Shown in pieces: positions 1 to 11,470 of a DNA stretch of 64,000 nt. The translations under genes and the position numbers were made by a program. Position 1 is the first letter of the stretch, and each line of letters opens with the position of its first letter. The stretch is from Acanthaster planci (lineage: Eukaryota > Echinodermata > Asteroidea > Valvatida > Acanthasteridae): the NCBI RefSeq assembly GCF_001949145.1, contig NW_019091676.1:254231-318230 (forward strand), given 5' to 3'. Under the pieces are notes generated by a model. It made no database searches. It was not told the DNA's origin and saw only the letters and a list, made by a program, of their open reading frames with translations.

Positions 1-163
1 AATTCTGTTGATAACATCCCTGATTATTGGATATGTACTTGATCCAACACAACTCTCTGTAATTCAAAGAACGGATGAACTATTGTCATCTATCAGTGTG
101 TACCAGACATTCTCATGACGTCAATCATTAAAGGTCTAAGGTCAATTGCACATGGCTTGTAAT

Positions 164-3100
164 TCAACCGAATGAAAGCAGGCATATTACACATGTAAAT
201 GATTGTTCCAAACTTGGCAGTTTCTTCTGGGCTGTTTTCCATCCAGGGGTCGTGCAGTCTGCATCTGCCTTGTCCCGCACATTCTCCCCAAGGGTCAAGT
301 TGTCGCAGCCGTACTCCCCACCCCCAAAGAAGCCCACCAGGGGCGTGTCAGGAAAAACCTCGTGAAAGGCCCCGCTTTCAACGTCCTCTGCCTTGTAGAA
401 ATGGCGCCCTCGGCCCACGCAGCTGAACACAAAGGCCAGGCTGCGCTTCTCCGACAGGCCGACTTTCTTCAATTCCTGGAGTTTCTGACGGGCTTTCTCC
501 CAGGTGGTGATGCTGTGGTTTAGAACAAGGGATGCTGCCTTCACCCTAGCTCCTGAGAATGCCACCGTCATGCAACTTGGCAGTTTCTTGGAGCCTGTTC
601 TCCTACAAGAAATACATTGAAATAGTTTTGATGCAACACGGATTAAACAAGTGCTATTCCACCTGACTCCTCGAACTCAATCCTGAACGCAGGCATAGGA
701 CATGCCTCCATTCAGGATTGAGTTAGACACGTTTAATCCACATCCCTCGTAAATATTTTGTTTTCAATTTGAGGTTTACCAAGTATTTTCACTGCTGTCT
801 GGTACACATTTTCACCAAAAATATCACACTGTTTGTTATGGATGTGAAAATGGATTTTACATCAACCCCATTAAAGTTAGCAAACCCACCAAATTTTAAA
901 ACAGGAATTGAAGTGCTAACACTTAGGACAGCACTACCACAGGCAGATCTAGGAGCGGGGCCAATATGGGCCATGACCCCCTTCCCCTAGAATACATTGT
1001 TTGTTTGTTTTTTCTAAATATAATCACAAAATGGTTATTTTAGGGGACTTTTTCACTCTCTTTCTTTCCAAAAACAAAGCATTAGATCTTACCCATCAGA
1101 AAGGCCATTCAAGGTTTCATAAAGAAACTTTTTTGGCCCACCCAAATCAATGTTAGCTCTCCTTCCCTATGCAAAAAAGTGGTCCTTGATGTGTCTTTGG
1201 GAGCTACCGCCTTTCTTGGGGATAGACGTTGGATGAAAAAAATCAAATTGTAAAAAAAATTGCTTTAAAAAAAGAAGAAATTGTGCAATTGCCCCCCGAC
1301 TCAAAATGTGGATAAGCCATTAGGCTACACGTCTTACCTGTCGACAGGCTGACCTGACACTTCCATAATCATCTCCTTCGCTATTCCTCCAGCTATGACG
1401 GGCATCGTGCCCAATTCACTGTAGAAGCCTCGCTGTAACGGTTCAACAAGGGTCCCGTGAGTTCCCCCATTACTGAAGACCAGAATACAGCAGGTGTCGG
1501 CAGGCAGGCTCAGACTCCTGATGTAAGAGTCAACCCGCGATCCGACCAGGTCGGAGTGGTAGTGTCGCCGGCAGTCGACCGTCACACCCTCCATGTTGGG
1601 CAGCAGAATGCAACTGGTGCCCCAGGCGCCTTCGGTTTCTCCAGCTGGGGACAGATCAGCCTTGCACCCTGCAAGAAGGGCCCGGTTCATATAAGTAAAA
1701 GTACAATGTAGCTACATGGTTTTCCCAAGATCAGCAACTGCAGTAGACAAGCGTTTGGTTAGTAACCAATAACTTGTACATGGGAAACAAGACAGTCAGG
1801 TTCTTTTTGTGTCAAAGAACTGCAAAATTCCATCCACTCCGAAACAGGAATAAGAGATGGTGTGCTTTTACAAAACAACTGTGGTTCTTTGCAGGGAACT
1901 TACCGCATGCGTGCACATTTAATGAATGTTGGAACGGACGTGTAGAGTACGTGTGGCCAATGTTTGAATGTACTGTCTTTGCATGCACACAGGACTTGTG
2001 TGATGCGCGCAGTAGTAAAACGCCACACCAGCCTGTCTTGCCTCTGCCCATGAGGGTGTACTTGAAGTTCAGGCAGATGTCAGATTGCATTATGGGCAAA
2101 CACACACATCACGTATGGTTGCCATTGGCTACTGGCTCCACATTTTTTGAGTGCTTTTTATCATTAACCCCAACACTCCTCAGTCCTCCAACAGGTGAAG
2201 GATTGAGGAGGGTTAGGGTTAATCACAATTTGGAAGGTTTGCCTGCTATCTAAATAATGTGCACAGCAAAATGGTCTTTGCCTAAGACATTGGTGTTTGT
2301 ATATCAGGTCACATCTATCATCTGTCAGAGAGACCACTCCATGAAATTGAAAACGCTGAAGTCTGTGAAGAATGTTGTATGGAGACTGAAGGTTGATATC
2401 CCTTGGATGTTGTGATAACAGTACTACAATGGAACTGCAGATGTAATGGGTAGCAAATTAGCAATGCCAATAAACCTGTTACAAGTCAAATGCATCAAGA
2501 AGTGGCTTTTTAGAACATAAAGGTGACTGTGTTGTGTCTCTTCTCTACAAAAATGAACAGTCGTTAAATATTCAGCAAAAACTTGTAAGATGCCTCCAAA
2601 GAACAGTTTTTAAAAATTGAAAGTAATGACTTGCAGATGATTGTCAAGGCTTTTCGGGAAAGTAACCTAGCAAAAAAATTACACAGTTCATTTTCACGAC
2701 ATAATAAATAAAGGATGACACCAAAAACATAAGGACTGCAGCAGAGAGACGAGGAAGAAAATTACCCCCACGGCACCACCCACTAAAAGGAAACTATTTT
2801 GAGGCTGACCAACCCACAGTAAGCCAGAGCAAGCAGAACATATGATTACAATTTAAGGTATCCTTTAAGTTTGTACAAAAAAGCAGACAGAGACTCACAA
2901 GTCAACATGTTGACTATATCGTCAGCATAAGTACTCCAATTCCTGACAAACATGCAGGGAATTGAGTATTTGAATACATCAGTGCGAGCATACGGATGGT
3001 GAAACTGTAATCTGGTATTGGCATGTCTGCTGTTAACATTAATTAAACTCAAAAATGAGGGATGAAAATCGCATGAACTGCCAAAAAGCAAATAGCATGT

Positions 3101-5122
3101 CTTGAAGCCTTCAAAAGGTTCCATTGGGGAGGGCCCATGTACACTCTTTTTACCTGACCTTTCTAAGGGCATCAAAGCCAAAATGGAACTTCATAAAAGT
3201 AACTGGGCTCTGCCTTCCTCAGGATTGTGACATCTTTGAAACTCAAGTGTGTGTGTGTGGGGGGGTCACTGACGACTGGGGAGAAGAATGGTTGATGCTT
3301 GGCAATGCAGCTCACCCATTGTGCCGTCTGAGTGAACAAATACGACAGAACTTCCGAGTGGTAACCTGGATGACACGGCTGTCACCGATTCCTGAAGCAA
3401 TCTTCTGGTACCGCCAGGCCGGAATTCGTCATCGTCAAAGTCATCGTCCTTCTGGAAGTCTTCCAAAGACAGGCATTCTGAGAAGACGATGGCCTGGTGG
3501 GGTAGGCTACTCAGCATCTGCAAGAGAAACGAAAAGTGGACCGACAACACATTGTACAACTTTTGCGCTTTGAAAGAATGGACTAACAGAATTTTTCACC
3601 TCCCCTCTGCCAAACCAAAGCCTCGGGATGTGAAAATTATCAAGCACAGCAATTATCTGCTTAGCAAGAACTGGCCGAGATATTGTGCATTTCACATCTC
3701 TCATGGCTGGTTCTGAGCTGATTTTTGCTAAGAAATGCTTTCTACTCATTAACTCTCTGAACTTCACCCCTCGAAATGCTAAGGGACGGTCTCAAGAGTT
3801 CAGAGGCTCGCACTCCATTGGATGATTCCCACTGGAATGCTCACGTTCCATTAGGACATTCCCACATCAAGACAACAGACCACTTTGTGCATAACAGATG
3901 ATGCATCATTGTCACTCACACTGAGGCAAGCGTTCAAACGGACTCCGAACCGTCCAAGTTGATCTTTGGATCTGTCCTTAGTCCCCTTGTCAGCCTCCCC
4001 TGCCTCGAGTCTACCCGACGCTGCCCATCCAATCTGGTCTCTCTGATGCAAGACCCGTTTCACCTCTCTGCACCAAGCTTTACACACCCTGGAGAATAAC
4101 CACGCACGTGTCTTGGTCAGAAAATATCATGGCTACAGTTTGTCGGATTAAGTACATCTACTGTGTTTTCTTTTTAGTGGGCTATTTCTCATAGATGAGA
4201 ATTGTGGGGCCTGGACATGCTGGATGGGCCAAATCGGAGATGGAAAGAGAAAGCAGAATACATATACGTTACTCACAGAGCTCTGAAAAAAGACTGAAGT
4301 GTGCGTGCTAAAAAAACTCCAACAAACCACAAGCAGTGTATCTCATCGTTACAAATTCATCAAGAAATTCATGATCAAAATTGGCTTGAGTAACAGGCTA
4401 TCACAAGTATCCAGATGCCACGAGAATTAACCGGTAAACTATCACAAGTCACAGAGCAATGACATGCTCAAACTAGACTGAAATCCTGCCATATGGATGG
4501 ATCTTGACCCATGAACTCGGGTGCCGTATTTCTTGTCTCTATCATCTTCAATGAATCACTGGAGTGATCAGTCCATCTGTGCAAGGACCTGATCTTCGAA
4601 CAATCAGTTGATCTTACTGGAAGAGTGTTTTGAAAAAAGTAAGGTGGAAGATTTCATTCAGGATTAACAGTGTGAAACATGGGTTATTTTCACCCCCATG
4701 TCGACCACGGCCACTCTAAAGTTTTTGTCAAGTGAGAAATAGACGCCCTGCATATGATTCAGAGGGCATTTCTTTTTTCCTCTAGCCTAAGCTCGAGTAA
4801 ACCTTTTGTACATTCATTTTGATTAAATTCAAATCCTGCACCGGTCAATTTCTTTGTTCATCTTTATAAATTAAAATAACACAGAACAGCCTCTGACTCC
4901 GCCTTCACGCAAAGGGTCTATTGCATGAACCATACTCCCCCCCCCCCCCAATATAGGCGATGCATACTGAGCACAAATTCCCAGAGTTTTGGCCGGTAAA
5001 AATGCAAACGTTCTCAGGATAAACTCGTGGCTCTCCGTCAGAATCCAGCAACTAGCCGCTTCGGGCGAGTCCTCTCTTCCGATGTCCATCCCTTTTCCGA
5101 TTCTCCTGCGTATTTTCTTCAT
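164..5122 (-). CDS. FBXO22: F-box only protein 22-like, SCF ubiquitin ligase substrate adaptor
   Basis: Five exons read on the minus strand: 5122-4968, 4088-3920, 3517-3316, 1668-1338 and 602-164. All junctions are AG/GT and phases match (2, 0, 1, 2), giving about 431 residues against about 403 in human FBXO22. The F-box lies at about residues 28-72 (FLPAKTLGIC, then VCKAWCREVKRVL across the first intron). A FIST-type region follows; its C-terminal part carries FVFSCVGRG and PLVGFFGGGEYGCD near residues 345-390, a close match to vertebrate FBXO22. Known family role: binds SKP1/CUL1 and recruits proteins such as KDM4A and methylated p53 for ubiquitination. The start is a true ATG. The last about 45 residues, after GCDN, do not resemble the vertebrate end, so the true terminal exon could lie left of the window. 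The first codons are not conserved. Identity is strong; the 3' end is uncertain. Confidence 0.88.
603..1337. other. FBXO22 intron 4 with decayed transposon
   Basis: Intron between the last two seen coding exons. About 935-1300 looks like an old transposon. It begins with GATCTAGGAGCGGGGCC and contains a block at 1043-1143 that recurs near 37119-37228. No coding signal beyond short chance frames. Confidence 0.5.
2164..2222. repeat. 59-bp TTAA-bounded hairpin element, copy 1 (imperfect)
   Basis: Lies in FBXO22 intron 3 (1669-3315). It has 23-base arms separated by the same 13-base loop (TCCAACAGGTGAA) as the copy at 7490-7548. Here the left arm carries three substitutions. Both ends are TTAA. 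The rest of the intron shows nothing recognisable. Confidence 0.8.
4089..4967. other. FBXO22 intron 1, no other feature seen
   Basis: Lies between the F-box exon and the second exon. It holds low-complexity patches and a C-run at 4937-4949 next to the donor, but no open frame or repeat that I can support. Confidence 0.5.
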
Positions 5123-5577
5123 TAATTCGTAAGCATGGTATAGGACGAGAGTTGTTTACAAATGTTCGGGCTGACAAGTGTTCAAGGACAGATGATTATG
5201 GAATCAATAAGTTCAAAGGTCACACACGTATCACCAATTCATCACGATCTCTCTTGATATTTTCTGACATATTTGTAGACCAGATGCGATAAATTCTTTT
5301 CTTTCTAATTCTATTTCTATTACAAATATTTTTAAAATAGGTTCTATGTGCAGAATTTGAAAAATTATGTCGTTTTAATTTGGTTTTTAAAAGCATATGT
5401 TTGGAACGAGTCATGTTGTCAGAGAAACCATATGTGCGCCGCCATTTTAATTTCTGTAAAACACTCTTCAGCCGGGAGTTGGACAAAAATGCCTTTATTG
5501 CCCGTTTCGGCGAATGTAGAGCAATACTTTTGGAGAAGTGAATACATAGAAACATTTGAAAGCCTTCAATCGGTATA
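5123..5577. promoter_or_regulatory. Likely bidirectional promoter, FBXO22 / coiled-coil gene
   Basis: Only 455 bases separate the minus-strand FBXO22 ATG (5122) from the plus-strand ATG of the next gene (5578), so both start regions must lie here or in upstream exons. At 5435-5448 the minus strand reads AAAATGGCGGCGCAC, a good YY1-type site that is common at TATA-less start sites. No TATA box stands out. Open frames crossing this stretch (5220-5621 minus, 5348-5578 plus) look like chance. The shared-promoter role is inferred from spacing. Confidence 0.55.
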
Positions 5578-8500
5578 ATGGGGCATGGAGCAAGCACGAA
5601 CGTCAAGAAACTAACGATCACTCAGAGCAATCGCAGGTCACTGTCGAGCGATCGTCTGCAACATGTGCAAGCAGCTGGTACAGAGGAGGGAGCAAGGGCG
5701 CCTTCACCGGCTAAACTCGGGTAATATAATGGAGCTTAAGAATAGGCCTTTATAGGAGATCCCCGTTTTAATTTTTGCAACGGCCTCATCTGTCCCAAAT
5801 GACGTTTGAAACCTCAAGTAAGCCTCGTCTGAAATGAAAGTTGAGGAGTAGGGCTTAGGGCTAGGCTAATTCAATAAACCATTTCGATGTTTCGGGCGCG
5901 CAAGGAATTCTGGGATTGAATTTGGATAAATAAAACCCACATGGCATAGCCAGCTGGCGTTTCGTGCATGGGAGTTGTGCAGAAGCATGTGTGAAGATCA
6001 ATCAGCTGTACGAAGTAGTTGAACTAGTATTAAACCTTAAAGTTTTTTAACAACCCACAAAGTCAGTTTTGCTTGGATCACGGCTTGGACAAAAATGGGA
6101 CTTTTGTGAGATATTTCCAACTGGATCGGCGTGCGTGTTATGGTCCACGATGTACGTGTACAATGGTAATGTACTGCTGTTGGAAATTTTCTCATGCGTA
6201 TTTTCTTACGCATTTTACCCGTAAACAGGGCCCAACGAATACTCTTTATAGGATGAAGGATCTTAATTATGAGCCCATGTACATAGGCCTACAGTGCAGT
6301 GTTACTGTATGACCTCGGCGTAGGCCTACAAGTACAAGTACGAACAATGTACGAGTTTTTAATTGAGTTATGTTCATCTTTCTGCAGTGATACGAATGTT
6401 AAAAAAAAAAATTGAGGAGATTATGAGGTTACCTGTTGTACATATCCAAGGCACACAGTATAGCGTCCTTTTTCTTTCGCAATTCAATGTGAATTGGAAC
6501 GGGTATTCGAAAAACTTACTTACCACCCACTGCAAAACGTGCGTTGCTATGGAACCGTGCGGTTTGTTTATCCAAAAAAAGGGTTGTCAAGGCCGGTTGG
6601 CACATGCGCGATCGAAACTTCGAAATGGCTTATACTTCATTCAGTCTACAGTAGTACAGGGCCGGATCATGCTATTTAGCATGTTTAGGATCAACAAGTG
6701 TCAACGAGCGTCAACAAAGCATCAACAAGTTATTCAAGCATAGTTATGCACAGATTTTTTATATAAAATGGTAATTAAGATTCAATATATTATAGGGGGC
6801 CTGTCTATCTGAAATGATATTTGAGTGTGGAAATTTGAGTGACAGTGGCAGGTCTGGATTGCAGAGGAAAAAAAGATGCCGGCCCCATACATCATGAAAA
6901 ATTTTCGTTATCCTGCGAGTATCTGGTGTTTCTCTTATACAGTGGCAAGTGTTAGAGTCTCTAAAATATAATAAAACAACTTTTAAATCTGTAGAGGATA
7001 TTTTCAAGTTGTTGACGCTTGTTGACGCTAAATAGCATGACCGCTAGGGCCTAGTACTAGTTGTAGGGCCTACATGTACTTGTCAACATTCAGCAGTGGT
7101 TAATCAATAGGCTTATACAGTAGAGTCATAGTGGTTATCACAGTTATACCCTAGCTCTACCCAGTGGATTGTTTGTCGTACCGCTCCATCGTACCAACGT
7201 TTCACTCAGTAGAGCTAGTACTAGCCAAAACTCAATACTTTTTAATCTTTACTTTTCTTCTATTTATCTTCATTGAAGGTGGACCAGATCAAGCTCAGAT
7301 GGTTGTATTGTTGAAAACTTGAACACAAGTAAAACAAAGGTAGGCCAGTGGCATACACAAACATACACACATGACTGAAAAAGCATGTGTAATGATGCAC
7401 TTGCTTTCGTTTGTCCCTTAGTGTTGTACAAACTGCTTGGAGTTATTAATTATGTTACAAGATGTCCACAAAACTTTAATCTGTGTCTGTTAACCCTAAC
7501 CCTCCTCAATCCTCCAACAGGTGAAGGATTGAGGAGGGTTAGGGTTAATGGAAAACCTATACGGTTTGATGCTAACAGAATGAAACATGGAAATATTTTG
7601 CAGTGTAGTGGGACCTGGCCCCAGAGAAAAAAACACAAATATTTCTCATGATTTTGTAGGTTGAGCTGTTGGAGCTGCAAGTGGAAGAATTCAAAGAGTT
7701 GTTCCATTACGCTGAAGAGAAGGCAAACGAAGCTCATGCCAGGGCTCAGACTCTGGAGCAGCAGGTAGGACACGGGGGTGGGCACCAGAGTTGACACTTG
7801 GATGGACAATGATGGACACTGCACTGGACCGTAGGCAGGACTTTGGGGGAGAACATTTGTGGGCACTCAGGCGGACAATAAGATCAAGTTTAGTATTAAA
7901 ATAGTTCAGTGTAGTATGGACATTTTGGTTGACCTTAAAGTGAACATTTGGGTAAAAAATTAGGGTGAACACAAGATTGAACATCGGAGCAAACACGAGG
8001 GTCAACAGCTTGACACTCTGGCAGCCACTTGGGTGAATTTAAGGGTGAGTTCTCACCCCCAATTTTTACTGAGTCCAAATTTGCCTTTACTATGAAAAAA
8101 AATTTTTCATCACAATGCATTGCTGGACAGGAAACCAGTATGAACATAATTGTGGACTTAGAGTGATCGCAGCTGTCAACAGGAGGGTGGGCACAAGGGT
8201 CAACACTAGGGTGACCTCCAGGTTTTATTTTGTTCAGAAACATTCTCAAACTGTTTAATTTACAAAGTAAAAGTGACCACAGTACTCTATCACATTTGAA
8301 AAAGTTCACGTCTTTCTCAGTGATCAAGATTGTTTATTTTGGTGACTAAATACTGCATGCAGACGTTTTCAATATGCAGCATTAACGGAATTGACTACGT
8401 GCAAAGGATTGGCTTTTTCTGTTTTAAAATGTCACTATAAATGAAACATGCATTCTCGTCGTCACAGATGGCAGAAGTTGAGGGTGCCAACTTTGAGCTT

Positions 8501-11140
8501 CTAGATCGAGTGTCCGAGCTTGAGCAGCAGCTGGAGGCGTCCAAGGACCAGACATCACCCGAGGCCGAACAAGAGTTTTCGCGGATGTTGCTGGAAAGAG
8601 ATCAAGTGAGGCTTCTGTTTATGCATGAGCAGGCATTATATTGATACCTCATTTTCGTAGCTTTGATCTCACTTGCCAATTTTATTTTACCAAGCTTTGA
8701 TTTTTGTCTGCAAGAGCTTCTTCTCGTCTGGCTGGAAGCCAACATTTTGCAGGACAGTGGAGTGTCTAGAAGTTTTTATAATTGACTTTTGGGATGTACT
8801 TATTTCCACAGACTATTGAGAAACAGGTGCAGCAAATTAAGAGTTTGGAAGAAGACTTAGCAAAAATGGTGAGTTTCTCGTGACGAATAATATCACGAGG
8901 CTTTGGTTGTCTTTCGAAAGATGAGATTGACCTTAAGGCTTAAATTGTTCACAAGACAGAAATAAGAAGTGTACAAACCCAAGTTAAAGAAAATCAGGCA
9001 GATCAGCATTTAGTTCTTTGATCTGAGTGACATATCCACCCTGAGTTGAAGTGCACCGTCATTGGCAAAAGAAAGACAGACTGGTACAAATTTTTTCCAC
9101 TGTGCTCTGGTATGCATTCGGTATGCACGCAAAGACCAAACATTCCAGCAAATATTTGTTGTGTGTACTCAGCGTGCCCCACGCCAAACGCACATATACT
9201 TGTGTGCCTGTGCGGTGAGTCCTTACCATAGGACTGTCAATTTCATTTCAAAAGACGCCCTCTTTCGTTCCCACTTGGAGCAGATTATTAGTTGCCACCT
9301 TGTTTGTAAATTCCACCCCCCCACCTCTCCACCCCCCCATTTCAGCGCACCAAGCTCAGGAAGAAGCTCCGTAGTGCCCAAACTGAGCTGGCGGAAGCCA
9401 AACAGGAGGCTGGCCTCAAGGTCTACAGCCTCAAAGACCAACTAGCAGTGCTGCAAGAGGAGAACGCTAAACTGAGTGGTGAGTCCCACAGAGATGCGGC
9501 GTAGTTCCCAAAACCATCAACATATTTGTCCAGGCATGTGGATCAGATGTCTTAAAAACCGTATACCATGCAACAAGGCATCACATCCAAAGTCACCTCA
9601 CGAGAAAAGTCAGGAACTTTTCAAAGCTGCAATTGGCATTAGCTGAGATCACTCAGGCAGGGGAATATAGGGGAACTTACTGGGCCTTTACATAATATCT
9701 AAGATATAGAAGCTTTGCATGGTAGTCATCTTGCTTGGTATTTTTTTCGTTTCTGGGAAACCTCCTTTGTGCATGCCCATTTGAATGAAAGAACTGTCGT
9801 GTAAGATGACTACCATGCAAACCCTTATTGATAGTTGGAAAGAGCCACCAACATGGGGCTGAATGGCTCAGTCAGTAGAGCACTGGTATGGTTTTCCAAT
9901 GATCCCAAGTTCAAATCCCACTCCAGTGTCTTGTTCATCTTTTTGTTGAGTTACTTTGTAAGCACTTTATAGTCAGTTCAGCTGTATGGCATATTGGTCG
10001 GGGGGTTCAAGTCCAACCCTCGTAAAATTGGCCCATGGTCACCAAAAAAGAACTCAGGAAATGGCGGAAGCATTGTAATGTACCAGCAATTGTAACATTA
10101 CTTGAAGCCTTCCATCATCAACAACCGTTATTAATTTCTAACTCTCAAAGCATAAGCATTATTAAAGTCAAACCCTATGATCCATGGTATTCGAGCACAG
10201 GTATCCCTTTGCCTGTCACATTTTAGCCTGTGAGCTCTCTTACGAATTTCTGAATGATTTTGAATTGATAACAGTCTTGTTGTGCAAATGTACATCTGCA
10301 ATTCTAGAACGTCTTGAAAGAGCTCATGCCATCTCCAGTGCACAGAGTCGGCAGAATAGCGCTGCTACAGCCACATGCGACGATCGCATCCCAAGGGACA
10401 TGCCCACGGAAGAGGAGTGGGAGGATGGCCGGACCAAGGTCATCTTGGAGCTCTCCAGTCAGCTGAGCAGCCAGGAGCAGAGAATTGTTGAGCTGGAGGA
10501 GACGGTCCGAGAGAGGGAGGAGACGATACAGGCCCTGCAGGTGCAGCTGCGGTCCACCCCGCGCCCTCCCAGTGGGACGCGGACAAAACAGAGCTTGGCC
10601 GCCCGGTCATTGAGTGTAGAGAAGCAACCTGAACAGCTAGATGATCTGTCTAAACAATGGACGGCTGGTAATGATGGTAAACGTCAGTTATCAATCAGAC
10701 AGCAAAGAACTTCATCATCATCATCATCTAAGGGGAGGGAGGGTCGACGGAGCTCCTCCACTGGCAGACATCCGTCTTCAGGAAAGGAGCAGGTGATGGG
10801 CGGTGCAAATGACAATCTCAGGAATCATGAACTCGCTGCAGGTGGTAAGAAGGTCCGGCAACATTCCGCCAACAGTGTGGACTCGGCAATATCAGATCGC
10901 AGTGACTCCAGCAGCACAAAAGCCTCCTCGGCCAGCTCCAGCCGGGAAAGACGACGACGCCGAAATCAACTGTCTAGGCAGTCTTCAGCTGATGAGAGAG
11001 AACTGCAAACACGATCCAGGGCTCCGTCCGATGTCCAAGTGGAAGGGAGAGATTCTGGAATAGGTGTAACATCTGAGGGGAAGTCAAAATACAGTGATGA
11101 CGTGGAGCAAATGATGGACGACATTGTGGGAAACAGTTGA
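5578..11140 (+). CDS. Uncharacterised coiled-coil protein with Ser-rich basic tail
   Basis: Seven exons: 5578-5720, 7279-7339, 7660-7764, 8468-8605, 8812-8868, 9346-9478 and 10308-11140. All have GT/AG borders and a continuous frame, giving about 489 residues. Residues 1-68 are polar and Ser/Arg-rich. About 69-300 form heptad-rich coiled coil (for example VELLELQVEEFKELF and LEEDLAKM followed by RTKLRKKLRSAQ). A second coil, ILELSSQLSSQEQRIVELEE, is followed by a Ser/Arg-rich disordered tail with a run of Ser codons, then RDSGIGVTS and an acidic end, DDVEQMMDDIVGNS. I do not recognise the family; a centrosomal or cytoskeletal scaffold is only a guess from composition. The first two short exons are the least certain but fit in phase. 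An AATAAA follows at 11637. Confidence 0.72.
5721..7278. other. Coiled-coil gene intron 1
   Basis: Holds a roughly 0.4 kb inverted-repeat transposon at 6658-7053. The remainder contains AT-rich sequence and short chance frames (for example 6073-6312 and 6363-6743) with no recognisable domain. Confidence 0.5.
6658..7053. mobile_element. Non-autonomous DNA transposon with long composite inverted repeats
   Basis: The left end reads GATCATGCTATTTAGC and the right end, reverse-complemented, reads GGTCATGCTATTTAGC. Inside each arm lie short subrepeats of the type GCGTCAACAA, so similarity runs for roughly 60-70 bases per arm. AGTAC sits just outside both ends and may be the target duplication, although GTAC is self-complementary. 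There is no transposase frame, so it is a MITE-like element of unknown superfamily. Confidence 0.7.
7490..7548. repeat. 59-bp TTAA-bounded perfect hairpin element, copy 2
   Basis: Two perfectly complementary 23-base arms (7490-7512 and 7526-7548) flank the loop TCCAACAGGTGAA. The arms start TTAACCCTAACCC, so each includes two telomere-like TTAGGG units, and the ends are TTAA, the target used by piggyBac-type elements. It lies in intron 2 (7340-7659) of the coiled-coil gene, about 110 bases before exon 3. Confidence 0.9.
7778..8235. repeat. Decayed minisatellite of GGGTGRACA-type units
   Basis: The intron between exons 3 and 4 of the coiled-coil gene holds many loose copies of a unit close to AGGGTGAACAYTTGG (for example near 7790, 7845, 7940, 7965, 8000, 8185 and 8205), with irregular spacing. 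It produces the run of minus-strand chance frames there. Confidence 0.45.
8869..9345. other. Coiled-coil gene intron 5
   Basis: No repeat or gene recognised. A long C-rich tract at about 9315-9338 forms the polypyrimidine run before the acceptor at 9345. Confidence 0.45.
9709..9825. mobile_element. TA-flanked MITE, copy 1
   Basis: Inverted termini: the left reads GAAGCTTTGCATGGTAGTCA and the right, reverse-complemented, contains TTTGCATGGTAGTCATCTTA. TA lies next to each end, as in Tc1/mariner-type insertions. A related copy sits at 40270-40388, sharing the inner block GGGAAACCTCCTTTGTGCAT. No coding capacity. Confidence 0.75.
9850..10040 (+). mobile_element. tRNA-derived SINE fragment
   Basis: It contains an A-box-like TGGCTCAGTCAGTAGAGC and a B-box-like AGTTCAAATCCC at tRNA spacing, with a fair D-stem (GCTC/GAGC). 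The anticodon and acceptor stems do not close well, so it is not a working tRNA gene. A second B-box-like GGTTCAAGTCC near 10004 suggests a compound element. It lies in the last intron of the coiled-coil gene. Confidence 0.55.
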
Positions 11141-11239
11141 CGGCAACTTTTTCTGTCAAAAGTCCAAATTTCAAAAACTTCCATCCAAAGCTATTGACTA
11201 TAGTACCTGCTGCCATATCAGATTCCTACTGGCCAACTG

Positions 11240-11470
11240 GTCCCAACAAGCTCAGTGGTCAAGTTGTGCACTAGCAAGCAGGAGGTTGTAGGCTGTGGTC
11301 TCTCCTGAGCAAGCATGTGGCTTTTTCGTGCAAGCCTAAGAAAGCACCAAGCGTATTCAACCAAGCCAACTGACCCTAATTGTAAAAGCTTGGTGTTTTC
11401 GTTGTAAAGTCTGAACTTGTGAAGCAGGATGTCATGGGTTCGAGTCTCTCCAGAAGCAATCTTGTGCATT
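11240..11470. repeat. tRNA-like SINE remnant in 3' UTR
   Basis: Box-A-like AAGCTCAGTGGTCAAG near 11248 and box-B-like GGGTTCGAGTCTC near 11437 resemble tRNA promoter boxes, but they are about 190 bases apart. They may be two partial units or a rearranged SINE. Confidence 0.4.

Noticed and set aside
5220-5621. 133-codon minus-strand frame in the FBXO22 promoter region
   Set aside because: It overlaps the plus-strand first exon and the shared promoter. It shows no domain and an AT-rich random composition.
7450-7866. 138-codon minus-strand frame and the plus-strand frame at 7385-7651 that share an LTLLNP-like peptide
   Set aside because: The shared peptide is just the translation of the 59-bp hairpin. 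The same peptide appears at 2161-2222 for the same reason.
9854-9926. Possible functional tRNA gene
   Set aside because: A and B boxes are good, but acceptor and anticodon stems do not pair well and the loop sequence is wrong. A SINE fragment fits better.
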